Of a stretch of DNA of 45,360 nucleotides, positions 9,325 through 17,337 are shown piece by piece. Source of the DNA: an uncultured Myxococcales bacterium (GTDB taxonomy: Bacteria > Myxococcota_A > UBA9042); NCBI GenBank assembly GCA_903850505.1, contig CAINLT010000266.1, forward strand, positions 1 to 45,360, given 5' to 3'. The number at the start of each line of letters is the position of its first letter. The stretch's first letter is position 1. Both the position numbers and the translations under genes were made by a program. Below the pieces are notes generated by a model. The model saw only the letters and a list, made by a program, of their open reading frames with translations. It was not told the origin of the DNA and searched no databases.

Positions 9325-10397
9325 GCGCTCATCCGGCAAAGTGGTGGCATCGGCTCGACGACGGGCGGATTCAGTGTGATTTGTGTCCGCGGGACTGCAA
9401 GCTGCATGAAGGCCAGCGCGGGGCGTGCTTTGTCCGGCAAATGGAACAGGATGAGATGGTGCTGACGACGTGGGGTCGCTCCTCGGGCTTCTGCGTCGAT
9501 CCGATCGAGAAGAAACCGCTGAACCATTTCCTGCCCGGCAGCGGCGTCCTCTCTTTTGGCACCGCGGGCTGCAACTTGTCCTGCCGCTTCTGCCAGAACT
9601 GGGACATTTCGCGCTCGCGGGACATGGACACGCTCATGTCCGCGGCGACGCCGGAGATGATCGCCGACGAAGCCGTGCGCCTGCGCTGCGACTCGGTCGC
9701 GTTTACCTATAACGATCCGGTGATCTTTGCTGAGTATGCGATGGACGTCGCCGACGCCTGCCATGCCGCGGGCGTGAAGACCGTGGCCGTGACGGCGGGC
9801 TACATCTATCCAACGCCGCGCGCGGCGCTCTTCAGCAAGATTGACGCCGCCAACGTGGATCTGAAAGCGTTTACCGACGAGTTCTACTTCCAGCAGTCCG
9901 CAGCGCACCTCGCGCCGGTGCTGGACACGCTGCGCTACTTGGTGCGGGAGACCAACGTCTGGACGGAGATCACGACGCTGCTGATTCCAGGCCTCAATGA
10001 CTCGGACGACGAGTTGCACGCCGAGTGCAAGTGGCTCCTGAACAACCTGGGCGCTGACGTGCCGCTGCACTTTTCCGCGTTCCATCCGGACTACAAGCTG
10101 AGCGAGGTGCCCGCGACGCCGCTGACGACGCTGGAACGCGCACGGGACATCGCGATCGGCGAAGGCCTGCGCTACGTCTACACGGGCAATATCCGGGACG
10201 TGCACGGCGCGTCGACGCATTGCCCAAAATGCGGGAACACCGTAGTCGTTCGCGACGGCTACAACATCCTCCGCTATCAGTTGACTGCCGAGGGGCGCTG
10301 TACGCACTGCGAAGCCGCGATTCCCGGCCGCTTTCAGCAGTTCCACGGTGCATTCGGGAACCGGCGAATTCCGAGCGCGCTTGGACAGTTCCACTGA
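9321..10397 (+). CDS. amrS: AmmeMemoRadiSam system radical SAM enzyme
   Basis: This 358-residue radical SAM enzyme has the cluster motif CxxxCxxC at Cys84, Cys88 and Cys91 (AGCNLSCRFCQNW). An N-terminal cysteine cluster lies at about residues 19-36 (CDLCPRDC...GAC), as in pyruvate-formate-lyase-activase-like members of this family. Near the C-terminus two pairs, CPKC and CTHC, form a likely zinc ribbon. After that a short tail of about 20 residues extends past the usual 'IPGRF' ending. It overlaps the Memo-AMMECR1 fusion by 4 bases. The family is named for co-occurrence of the three parts; its reaction has not been settled to my knowledge. Confidence 0.94.
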   Translation: MSAHPAKWWHRLDDGRIQCDLCPRDCKLHEGQRGACFVRQMEQDEMVLTTWGRSSGFCVDPIEKKPLNHFLPGSGVLSFGTAGCNLSCRFCQNWDISRSRDMDTLMSAATPEMIADEAVRLRCDSVAFTYNDPVIFAEYAMDVADACHAAGVKTVAVTAGYIYPTPRAALFSKIDAANVDLKAFTDEFYFQQSAAHLAPVLDTLRYLVRETNVWTEITTLLIPGLNDSDDELHAECKWLLNNLGADVPLHFSAFHPDYKLSEVPATPLTTLERARDIAIGEGLRYVYTGNIRDVHGASTHCPKCGNTVVVRDGYNILRYQLTAEGRCTHCEAAIPGRFQQFHGAFGNRRIPSALGQFH

Positions 10398-10542
10398 CCG
10401 GTTTGGTGTCTCTCTCCACAGTCCGCAACGCAGACCCGAAAGTTGACCGTCGACAACAGCGTCGCGGCAACTTCCCCTGAGGTTTCTGCATTTTTGTGCT
10501 GCCCCTCTTCAACAATCTTGCGCAAACGGGTACAAATGCGAC

Positions 10543-10564
10543 GCCTGCTGCGCGAACAGCAGGC
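10543..10564. promoter_or_regulatory. Perfect inverted repeat upstream of the winged-helix gene
   Basis: GCCTGCTG (10543-10550), a 6-base spacer, then CAGCAGGC (10557-10564) form a perfect 8-bp inverted repeat ending 29 bases before the start codon of the small winged-helix protein. It could be an operator for autoregulation, or a hairpin in the 5' untranslated region. It is not followed by a T run, so it is not a standard terminator for amrS. Confidence 0.5.
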
Positions 10565-10593
10565 TTCACGACTCGAACCTATGGAGAGCGACA

Positions 10594-10809
10594 ATGCCAA
10601 AGACGAAGGGCACTGCTGCGGAATTTATTCTGAATCTGCTGCGCACGCATCCCGATTATGAGATGCAAGTTTCTGATATTTATGAAGAAGGCGAAAAGCG
10701 CTGGACCAAGGCCAACATCTCCAACGCGCTCACGCGGTTGCTGGACAAGGGCTTGATTCAGCGGACAGTTGATCCGAACCGCGCCGCGTGGTGGACCATC
10801 GCCGACTAG
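10594..10809 (+). CDS. Small winged-helix DNA-binding-like protein
   Basis: This 71-residue protein has the pattern of a minimal winged helix: a first helix with 'EFILNLLRTHPDYE', a second with 'VSDIYEEGEKRW', a recognition-like helix 'KANISNALTRLLDKGLI', and a short wing ending 'AAWWTIAD'. There is no other domain, so it is either a small transcription factor or an accessory DNA-binding protein. GGAGAG lies 5 bases upstream of the ATG. Its codons are visibly richer in A and T than those of the neighbours, and it stands alone between convergent or unrelated genes, which hints at recent acquisition. A perfect palindrome sits just upstream. I do not recognise a specific family. Confidence 0.75.
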   Translation: MPKTKGTAAEFILNLLRTHPDYEMQVSDIYEEGEKRWTKANISNALTRLLDKGLIQRTVDPNRAAWWTIAD

Positions 10810-10824
10810 CGCAGCGGGCGCTAG
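10806..10824. terminator. Hairpin shared by two convergent stop codons
   Basis: CTAGCGC (10806-10812), AGCGG, GCGCTAG (10818-10824) form a perfect 7-bp stem with a 5-base loop. It contains both the TAG of the winged-helix gene (10807-10809) and the TAG of the convergent GMC oxidoreductase (10821-10823 on the other strand). The symmetry suggests a bidirectional 3'-end hairpin. There is no T tract on either side, so classical intrinsic termination is not assured. Confidence 0.45.
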
Positions 10825-12347
10825 CGCATCAAGAGCCGATCGGTCAGGGCGTGAGCCATGGTGATGATCGGCGTCATGGTGTGGCTGGAGCTGCTGCTCG
10901 GAAAGACGCTGCCGTCGCACACGAACACGTTGCGTGTACCCCAGACTTGCCCCCTCAAGTCACACGCCGATGTCGATTCCTCTGTGCCGAGCCGCGCGCC
11001 GCCCTGTTGATGGGCGGAAATCAGTGAAATCGTCGCCGGGTCGAACGTCATGGTATCGATCTGCGCGAGCTGGTCGACCGACTGCAACAGCAGCGGCGGT
11101 GCTGCGGGTATGACGACGGACTTGGCTCCGGCGGCAAAATACGCACGTGCTGCTGCGCGTATGGCTTGGCGCGCGCGCGCCTTCCATTCCGCAGTGAGGG
11201 TGTAGTCGACCTCAGGCCGACCGTCGTGGCGCACGTTGATTTGCCCGACCGGCTGGTCCGGAATCAGGATCAGCGCCGCGGCAACGTGGTCAAGCTGCGC
11301 CATCAGCGCCTTGCCCGTCGCGCCCGGCGCCGATACCAGGGAACCGAGCACGCCTGGCGTGCCAAAAATGCTCTCCACCCGAAAACCGCTCAAGCCGACG
11401 TCCGGATCGTGCTGTTCAAACTCCGTGAGCGCGTAGGCCTGTGGAATGCCGTCATAGGCGTTCACGCGATCGGGCATCAGCGCGACGATTGGCACTTGCG
11501 GCTGGAGCGACACATGCTGGCCCAGCGTGCGGTTGCCGATGCCGGAATTGCGCAGCAGCGCCACAGTGCCGACCGGATTCGCGGCGACGATGACCGTCTG
11601 GGCGTCGATCGCGAACCGATTGACCGGATGGTAGCCTTTGGAATCCATCGTCTGCACTTCGACGCGTTTGCGGTCGGTCGTGGCATCGCGGATCTGCAGC
11701 GCCCGCGCCCGGATCAGCACGCGCGCGCCCGCCGCCAGTGCCTTGGGAATCGAGACCATGCGCGGATTGCGCTTCGCGCTCGCTGGACAGCCGATAAGGC
11801 ACGAGCCGAGGCCCTGGCACTTCACGCGGTTGTGCAGCATGACTTCACCGCGCCAGCCGAGCGCCTGGGCGCCTTCGCGCAGGATCTGGTTGTTGCGGTT
11901 GATCTGCTTCTCTTCGATGCGATTGGCCGAGAGATCCGCGAGCGCGCGCGCGACGTACGGCTGCATCGCGCTGGCGGAAAAGTCGCTCCAGCCGTGGTGT
12001 TTCTGCCAATAGGCCCACGTCGCGTCGTGGATCGGCACGACGTCGCACGCGTTGATCACGCCGCCGCCGCCCAGCACGCGTCCGGAGAGGATGTTGACGG
12101 TGCGGTCCTTGTTGGTGCGGCCGCCGCGGTCCACGTAGAGCTGGTCGTACATCGGCGTGTCGCGCTGGGTGAGGCGATCGGGGCCGACGAAATCGCCGCC
12201 TTCTTCCAGCAGGATGACGTCCTTGCCGGCTTCAGCGAGGACGCGCGCCGCCGTGCCGCCGCCGCAGCCGCTGCCTATGACGAGGAAATCGCACTTGAGG
12301 TCGTGCGGGACAAAGCCGATGGCGGAGCAATCGAGCACTTCACTCAT
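10821..12347 (-). CDS. GMC-family FAD-dependent oxidoreductase
   Basis: This 508-residue flavoprotein has the FAD dinucleotide motif 'VIGSGCGGGTAARVL' at about residues 23-37. A Cys-containing segment 'CQGLGSCLIGCP' follows mid-protein, as in many GMC alcohol or sugar dehydrogenases. The C-terminal GMC signature has 'SAHQQGGARLG' and 'DGSVFPSSSSSHTMTP', where a His stands at the usual catalytic position. The start ATG (12347) overlaps the stop of the Tat-exported partner by 4 bases. GMC enzymes paired with such small subunits usually oxidise sugars, polyols or sugar acids and pass electrons to a cytochrome. With the enolase-superfamily gene upstream, a sugar or sugar-acid pathway is the best guess; the substrate is unknown. 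Confidence 0.9.
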   Translation of the reverse strand: MSEVLDCSAIGFVPHDLKCDFLVIGSGCGGGTAARVLAEAGKDVILLEEGGDFVGPDRLTQRDTPMYDQLYVDRGGRTNKDRTVNILSGRVLGGGGVINACDVVPIHDATWAYWQKHHGWSDFSASAMQPYVARALADLSANRIEEKQINRNNQILREGAQALGWRGEVMLHNRVKCQGLGSCLIGCPASAKRNPRMVSIPKALAAGARVLIRARALQIRDATTDRKRVEVQTMDSKGYHPVNRFAIDAQTVIVAANPVGTVALLRNSGIGNRTLGQHVSLQPQVPIVALMPDRVNAYDGIPQAYALTEFEQHDPDVGLSGFRVESIFGTPGVLGSLVSAPGATGKALMAQLDHVAAALILIPDQPVGQINVRHDGRPEVDYTLTAEWKARARQAIRAAARAYFAAGAKSVVIPAAPPLLLQSVDQLAQIDTMTFDPATISLISAHQQGGARLGTEESTSACDLRGQVWGTRNVFVCDGSVFPSSSSSHTMTPIITMAHALTDRLLMR

Positions 12348-12886
12348 GGCAGCTCCGCGGGACGGGTGGCCAAGCGCGCGAACGAGGGGCCAGCGTAGCC
12401 AATGTGCGGCCAGACCGCCTGCTGGTCATAGAATGTCAGGCCCAGAAAGCGCGAGAACGACCAGAAGATCTCGCGGCGCGTCTGCGCCGTCGCCGTGCCC
12501 CACGCGCTCCAATGCGCGAGTTGCTGCTCCGGCGTCAGGTTGCTGAACGTCGTCGCGTGGTGGTCAAACAGCAGCGGGCCAAACTCCAGGAGGTCGAGCG
12601 CGATCCCGGCGTCGCGCTGATCGGCTTCTGGCTGGTCGGCGAGGTAGCCGTCAAACATCCGCGCCAGATCGAAATCTGCCGCCCCTTGCGGGAACGCGCC
12701 GCCTTGCGGGATATGCGTGCGCGCGACCGCCGCCATCGTGCGGTAGTGCTGTGCGGACAGCACGCGGAGCCCCGCAACGTCCGGCGCTGACCCGCGCATC
12801 CAGGCGAGACCGGCGACAGCGCCAACCGCGAGCGCCGCAGCACCGCTGGACAGCACGAGGAAGCGTCGGCGGGACAGCGGAGTCAC
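12344..12886 (-). CDS. Tat-signal small subunit, gluconate 2-dehydrogenase subunit 3-like
   Basis: The GTG at 12886 is preferred over an ATG 21 bases upstream, because GGAGGA lies just before it and it overlaps the previous stop as GTGA. The 180-residue product begins with a twin-arginine signal, 'SRRRFLVLSSGAAALAVG', then a helical domain of the size and style of gluconate 2-dehydrogenase subunit 3, with 'THIPQGGAFPQGA' and a Trp/Phe-rich end. Such subunits escort the FAD subunit through the Tat pathway as a pair and help anchor it in the periplasm; the GMC partner overlaps downstream by 4 bases. The assignment rests on context plus the Tat signal. Confidence 0.82.
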   Translation of the reverse strand: MTPLSRRRFLVLSSGAAALAVGAVAGLAWMRGSAPDVAGLRVLSAQHYRTMAAVARTHIPQGGAFPQGAADFDLARMFDGYLADQPEADQRDAGIALDLLEFGPLLFDHHATTFSNLTPEQQLAHWSAWGTATAQTRREIFWSFSRFLGLTFYDQQAVWPHIGYAGPSFARLATRPAELP

Positions 12887-14235
12887 GGAAGCTCCTCCAG
12901 TTTCCAACTCGCGCGCGGCGTCGCCGTCACCGGCTGCGTGAACGCGGTCAGCAGGTCTTCCCCCGCCGCCTCGCGTTTGGCCAACTCCGCGCCGCGCGCC
13001 GCCAGCCGTGCATCGCGCACCGCGCCCAGCTCCTTGGCCGTCTTGATGCCCTTGTCCAACACGGCATGCAGCGCCACGCGCAGCTTGGTGCCGCGGTAGA
13101 AGACCTTGCCGTAGCGGGACAACTGCCGCGCGTCGATGTCAAAGCCCAAGCCCGGCGTCGTCGGCAAATCCAGCCAGCCGCGATCGTGGCTCCAGGTCTG
13201 CTGCAGGAGGCCATCGCGGAACTGCGGGACCCAGCCAGGCTCGCTGATCGGGTACTCCAGCAGCGTGTCGTCGCGCCAGGGCGACGCGGAGAACAGCTGC
13301 AGGTTGATGGCGAAGCCAATCCCGTTGGTCCACGTGTGCGGCGTGTACCGCGCGCCGGCCTTGGCGACCGCGCCGATGATCCGCCACGTCTCACTGATGC
13401 CGCCCGCGAACACGGAATCGGGCTGGTAGATGTCCAGCGACCGCTTTTCCAGCATCACCTTCATTTCCGGCAGGCCGACGTGGTTCAGTTCCGCGCCGGC
13501 GATCGGAATCGCGGTTCGCCGCCGCAGCTCGGCCATGCCGTCGTAGTCGTCGTTGGCGAGCGGCTCTTCCAGCCACTTGTAGCCCAGCTCCGCCGCGCGA
13601 TTGGCAAAAGCCAGCGCGCGTTCCAGATCCCAGGTCGGCGCATCCGCGACAACGGCAACGCGCCAGCCTTGGTTGGCGTCAATGCCCATGGCAAAATCGC
13701 CGCCCATCGCCGCCGCGACCGTCTCAATCTGCTCCAGATCTTCGGCGAGCGTCGGTTTGTGCACCCGCAGCTTGGCGGCGACAAAGCCTTCCGCGCGGCG
13801 CTTCTCCAGCTCCACGATCCGCGACTTGCCGTCCTTCACATCGCCCGTGGACGCGTAGAGCTGCACGCGCCCCGGTCGGCCACCCAGCAGCTGCCACACG
13901 GGAACGCCGCGCGCCTTGCCAATCACGTCCCAGCACGCCGCTTCCAGCCAGCCCACGTGCCAGCCCAGGTACGTCATTTCGCGCAGGCGCTGGCGGATGG
14001 ACGCGAGGTCGTCGGCGCGCTCATCCAACAGGTACGGACCCAGCAGCGCGCCAAGGCCCTGCCGCTCCGTGTCCATCGCCGGGCCTGCGGAGTAGCCTTC
14101 CACGCCCGACGCCGTGCGGATGCGCACCAACGTGAAGCGGTTCTCCGTTTGCGGCAGGCCGGGAATCCAGGACGGGTAGAAGGGCGCCGGCAGCGGGATG
14201 GAGACATGCCAGAGCGTGACGTCGGTGATGCGCAT
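12883..14235 (-). CDS. Enolase-superfamily dehydratase/racemase (mandelate racemase-like)
   Basis: The start ATG at 14235 ('MRITDVTLWHV') matches the usual beginning of the family; the frame extends 21 codons further up but without a ribosome site. The 450-residue product has the expected acid-base and metal residues: Lys155 (AAKLRVHK), metal ligands Asp186 (GIDANQG), Glu224 (LEEPL) and Glu249 (AGAEL), and the Asp273/His300 dyad (QPDS, TPHTW) typical of the mandelate-racemase subgroup. Such enzymes dehydrate or racemise sugar acids. The C-terminus runs about 60 residues beyond a typical member. It overlaps the Tat subunit gene by 4 bases and is followed by the GMC oxidoreductase, so the three form one operon, probably for catabolism of a sugar acid. 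Confidence 0.9.
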   Translation of the reverse strand: MRITDVTLWHVSIPLPAPFYPSWIPGLPQTENRFTLVRIRTASGVEGYSAGPAMDTERQGLGALLGPYLLDERADDLASIRQRLREMTYLGWHVGWLEAACWDVIGKARGVPVWQLLGGRPGRVQLYASTGDVKDGKSRIVELEKRRAEGFVAAKLRVHKPTLAEDLEQIETVAAAMGGDFAMGIDANQGWRVAVVADAPTWDLERALAFANRAAELGYKWLEEPLANDDYDGMAELRRRTAIPIAGAELNHVGLPEMKVMLEKRSLDIYQPDSVFAGGISETWRIIGAVAKAGARYTPHTWTNGIGFAINLQLFSASPWRDDTLLEYPISEPGWVPQFRDGLLQQTWSHDRGWLDLPTTPGLGFDIDARQLSRYGKVFYRGTKLRVALHAVLDKGIKTAKELGAVRDARLAARGAELAKREAAGEDLLTAFTQPVTATPRASWKLEELP

Positions 14236-14427
14236 GGAAAACTCACTTCGGCGATCGACGCCATGCGTAGCGTGCGCCTCTTGTTCGCACAGAATCAAGG
14301 GCTTGGAACGGCGTTTGGCGGGCGCCGTGGCAATTCGATGACGCGGACTTCTGGGCGCGCCTTGCCCGCGGGCTTATGCTCGGCTTCAGCCGTGGCCTTT
14401 TACTTCGCGGCGTCAAGGAAGGCATCC

Positions 14428-14919
14428 ATGCTGAGTTCATCCCGCGCGCTGTGGCGCATTGTCGTTGTGGCCGTTGTCGCGTTTGCGTTCGTGCTCGTGG
14501 CGGCCCCGGACGCTTCGGCGGCCAAGAAGAAGAAAGCCAAAGCGGCGCCGACGGCCAAGGCTGCCGCTGCCAAGGCCGCCGAACCGGCGAAGACCGCGGA
14601 GCCAGTCAAGGCCGCGGAGCCGGTCAAGACAGTGGAAGCGGCCAAGCCCGCTGCCGCCAAGGTTGACGTGTCAGACCTGTGGAACGCGGAATGCAAGAAG
14701 TGCCACGGTGCGGACGGCAAGGGCAAGCCGCCCAAGACCGAAGACATGAGCGCGGCGGCGTGGCAGAAGCGCTTCACGGATGCGCAGATTCGCAAGACCA
14801 TCGCCGAAGGCTTTGAGCGCGACAAGGACGGCGCAACGCAGAAGATGAAGGGCTTCAAGGACTTTACGCCGGCGCAGCTGGATGGTCTTGTCAGCCAAGT
14901 CCGCGGATTCGCGAAGTAG
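14428..14919 (+). CDS. Exported mono-haem c-type cytochrome with Lys/Ala/Pro linker
   Basis: ATG 14428 follows an AAGGAAGG ribosome site. The 163-residue product has a signal peptide (hydrophobic core about residues 11-24, 'DASAAKKKK' after it). Next comes a ~50-residue linker of Lys, Ala, Pro, Glu and Thr built from imperfect 'AEPVKTxE' repeats. A single haem site CKKCH lies at 89-93, followed by 'GADGKGKPP' and a likely distal Met in 'TQKMKGFKDFTPAQ'. This is a small class-I cytochrome c fold. It is divergent from the enolase/GMC operon, so it could accept electrons from the GMC dehydrogenase; that is inference from position. Confidence 0.87.
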   Translation: MLSSSRALWRIVVVAVVAFAFVLVAAPDASAAKKKKAKAAPTAKAAAAKAAEPAKTAEPVKAAEPVKTVEAAKPAAAKVDVSDLWNAECKKCHGADGKGKPPKTEDMSAAAWQKRFTDAQIRKTIAEGFERDKDGATQKMKGFKDFTPAQLDGLVSQVRGFAK

Positions 14920-14994
14920 TACGCCGGACGGCCCTCGACGCTGCGTTGACGGCGTTTGACGCCGCGCCCTAAGATGGCGCGCGAGGTCCGCATC

Positions 14995-17220
14995 ATGGCT
15001 CAGTCGCACGATTCCCGGCGCAAGACGGCCAACCGGCCCCAGCGCACGCCGGACGCAAACCCGCAACCGGAACTGGCGGCGCTCCAGCCGCTTGGGCGCG
15101 TCGCGTTGCCGCAGGCACCTGCCAAGCTGCGTGGTCTCCTGGATGCGCTGGCTGCGGAAGTGGCCGGCATGCGCACGCTCGCGGAGCTGCGCCTGAAGGC
15201 CGCGAAAGGCGATGCGACGGACGGCGACTGGGATGCCTGGCGCGTGGCGGAAACGCTGCGGCGCGATGCCGAACAGGAAGCGACTGCGGGCGGCATCCCG
15301 TTGCCGCTGCCAACTTTGGTGCAGCGCTACGGCCTGACGGCGATGGAACGCCGCATCCTGCTGGCCTTGTTGGCGCCGCACATCGATCCCGGCGTGCTGG
15401 CCACCTACCGCGAACTGCGCGGCGGCGGTTGGTGGGACGGCGTGGACCTGCGGTTGCTGCTGCACCTCGTGGCGGACGACCTCGCGGGCCAGATCGAAGT
15501 GCGCCGGGCCTTGGCGCCGCACGGAACGCTGCGCACCCGGCGGCTTGTGGCTTTCCATCCGGCGCGCTCCAGTCCGTCGATGCTGCACTGGGAAGTCGAG
15601 ATCCCGCCGCGGCTCGTGCATTTCCTCATGGGCGACGCGCTCCTGGGCGGTCCGGTGGCGGAAGTGTGCGAGCGCCTCGCCGTCGGTGTGCCGATTGACC
15701 GCGTGGTGCTGCCGCAGGTTCAGGCCGCGCACGTCTGTACGCTCATCAGCCACGGCGACACGGCGCGCACAGCGATGGGCGAGTTTGGCAACGGCCCGCT
15801 GATCGGCGATGGCGAAGGCGTCGTGCTGCTCTTTGCCGGCCCGCCGGGGACGGGCAAGACGTTCTTTGCCCGCGCGCTGGGCTGCCAATTTGGCCGGCCG
15901 GTGCTGCGGGCGCGCAGCGAGATGCTGACGACGTCCGAGCATGTGACGCAGCTGGTCGACGCGCTGCAACTGGAAGCGGAGCTGGAGCACGCGATCCTGC
16001 TGATCGAGGATGCCGAGATGCTGCTGGCTGAGCGCGGGCCCGTCGGCACGGCGATGCTCGGCCTGTTTGAACGCATCCGCACGCCGGTCATTCTCACGAC
16101 CAATCGCGTGCAGATGCTCGATCCGGCGGTTGATCGCCACGTATTGTACCGCCTGGATTTTGCCGTGCCGGGCGCCCCGGAGCGCGAAATCCTGTGGGAG
16201 ACGCACCTGCCGCCCGACACGCCGCTGGCTGACGACATTGACCTGCCCAAGCTCGCGTCGCGTTACCAATTCACCGGCGGCGGCGTGCGTCAGGCGGTGC
16301 TTGCGGCGCTGCACTTGGCGCTGCAGCGCGATCCGGTGCATCCGCTGATCGACATGGCGACGCTCCTGACCGCGGCGGAAACGCAGCTGCGCGCCAGCCT
16401 GGACGACTACACGCTGCAGATGCCGGCCAAGCGCACGCTGGACGACATCGTGCTGCCCGAGGACGTGATGGGGCGGGTGAAGAGCCTGCTCGGCGCGTGC
16501 CGCAATCGCTTGAAGCTGATGACGGATTGGGGCTTTGGCCAGAAGCTGACGACGGGCCTCGGCATCGTCGCGCTGTTTGATGGGCCGCCGGGCACGGGCA
16601 AGACGCTCTGCGCGGAGATTATCGGCGCGGAGCTGGGCGTGCCGGTGGCGCGGATCAACCTGCCGTCGGTGGTGTCCAAGTGGGTGGGCGAGACGGAGCA
16701 GCGCATCGCCGACATCTTCAAGCGCGCGCGGTCGACCGGCGCGATCCTGCTGTTTGACGAGGCGGATTCCCTGTTTGGCCGCCGCGTCGCCGAGACGCAT
16801 TCCGCGACCGATCGCTATGCCAACATGGAGGTGAACCTGCTCCTGCAGGAAGTCGAGCGCTATGAAGGCATCGTGCTGCTGACGACCAACCTGGTTGGCG
16901 GGCTCGACCCGGCCGTGCTCCGGCGCATCCATTTCCGCATCAGCTTTCCCGAGCAGGACGCGCCGCTGCGCGGGCAGATCTTTCGGACGCTCGTGCCGCG
17001 GCGCACGCCGCTCGCGCCGGACGTCGATTTTGCCGAGCTGGGACGACGCTTTGACTTGCCGGGTGGTCGCATCCAAAACGCCGTGCTGCGCGCGGGCTAT
17101 CTGGCGCTGACCGAGAACGCCCAACGCGTGACGATGGCGCATTTTCTGTTGGCGGCGACGGAAGAATCGCAGGCGGCGGGCAAGGTCATCCGCGGAGACG
17201 TGCCCAAGCCCGCGGCGTAG
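14995..17220 (+). CDS. Tandem AAA+ ATPase with N-terminal winged-helix domain, of the eCIS-associated type
   Basis: The ATG at 14995 is chosen because GAGG lies 8 bases upstream; a TTG 39 bases earlier is possible. The 741-residue product has a segment at about 100-200 ('YGLTAMERRILLALLAPHIDP') that fits the winged-helix domain preceding ATPases of extracellular contractile injection systems (Afp15 type). Two AAA modules follow. The first has GPPGTGKT at 282-289 but a weak Walker B (LLIEDAE). The second has GPPGTGKT at 530-537, 'SKWVGETE' and a full 'LLFDEADSLFGRR'. In injection-system clusters this ATPase has a role in assembly or loading that is not fully defined. No sheath, tube or baseplate gene is in the window. 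The next gene starts 117 bases later on the same strand. Confidence 0.85.
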   Translation: MAQSHDSRRKTANRPQRTPDANPQPELAALQPLGRVALPQAPAKLRGLLDALAAEVAGMRTLAELRLKAAKGDATDGDWDAWRVAETLRRDAEQEATAGGIPLPLPTLVQRYGLTAMERRILLALLAPHIDPGVLATYRELRGGGWWDGVDLRLLLHLVADDLAGQIEVRRALAPHGTLRTRRLVAFHPARSSPSMLHWEVEIPPRLVHFLMGDALLGGPVAEVCERLAVGVPIDRVVLPQVQAAHVCTLISHGDTARTAMGEFGNGPLIGDGEGVVLLFAGPPGTGKTFFARALGCQFGRPVLRARSEMLTTSEHVTQLVDALQLEAELEHAILLIEDAEMLLAERGPVGTAMLGLFERIRTPVILTTNRVQMLDPAVDRHVLYRLDFAVPGAPEREILWETHLPPDTPLADDIDLPKLASRYQFTGGGVRQAVLAALHLALQRDPVHPLIDMATLLTAAETQLRASLDDYTLQMPAKRTLDDIVLPEDVMGRVKSLLGACRNRLKLMTDWGFGQKLTTGLGIVALFDGPPGTGKTLCAEIIGAELGVPVARINLPSVVSKWVGETEQRIADIFKRARSTGAILLFDEADSLFGRRVAETHSATDRYANMEVNLLLQEVERYEGIVLLTTNLVGGLDPAVLRRIHFRISFPEQDAPLRGQIFRTLVPRRTPLAPDVDFAELGRRFDLPGGRIQNAVLRAGYLALTENAQRVTMAHFLLAATEESQAAGKVIRGDVPKPAA

Positions 17221-17337
17221 CACTGGGGTCGCCAGTCGCCACGCCACAGGCGCCGGTGCATGCGGACTTGACCCGCCGGGCTGGCTGCCACGACACTGAA
17301 TCCGCGACCGCCGCTTTGGCCGCGCACCCGGGATGCC

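Noticed and set aside
10443..10661. A 72-codon frame over the 5' region of the winged-helix gene.
   Set aside because: Low-complexity, no ribosome site, and it overlaps the better supported gene at 10594.
12751..14427. Long plus-strand open frame leading into the cytochrome c gene.
   Set aside because: It is the antisense shadow of the enolase-superfamily gene; the cytochrome's own ribosome site and signal peptide begin at 14428.
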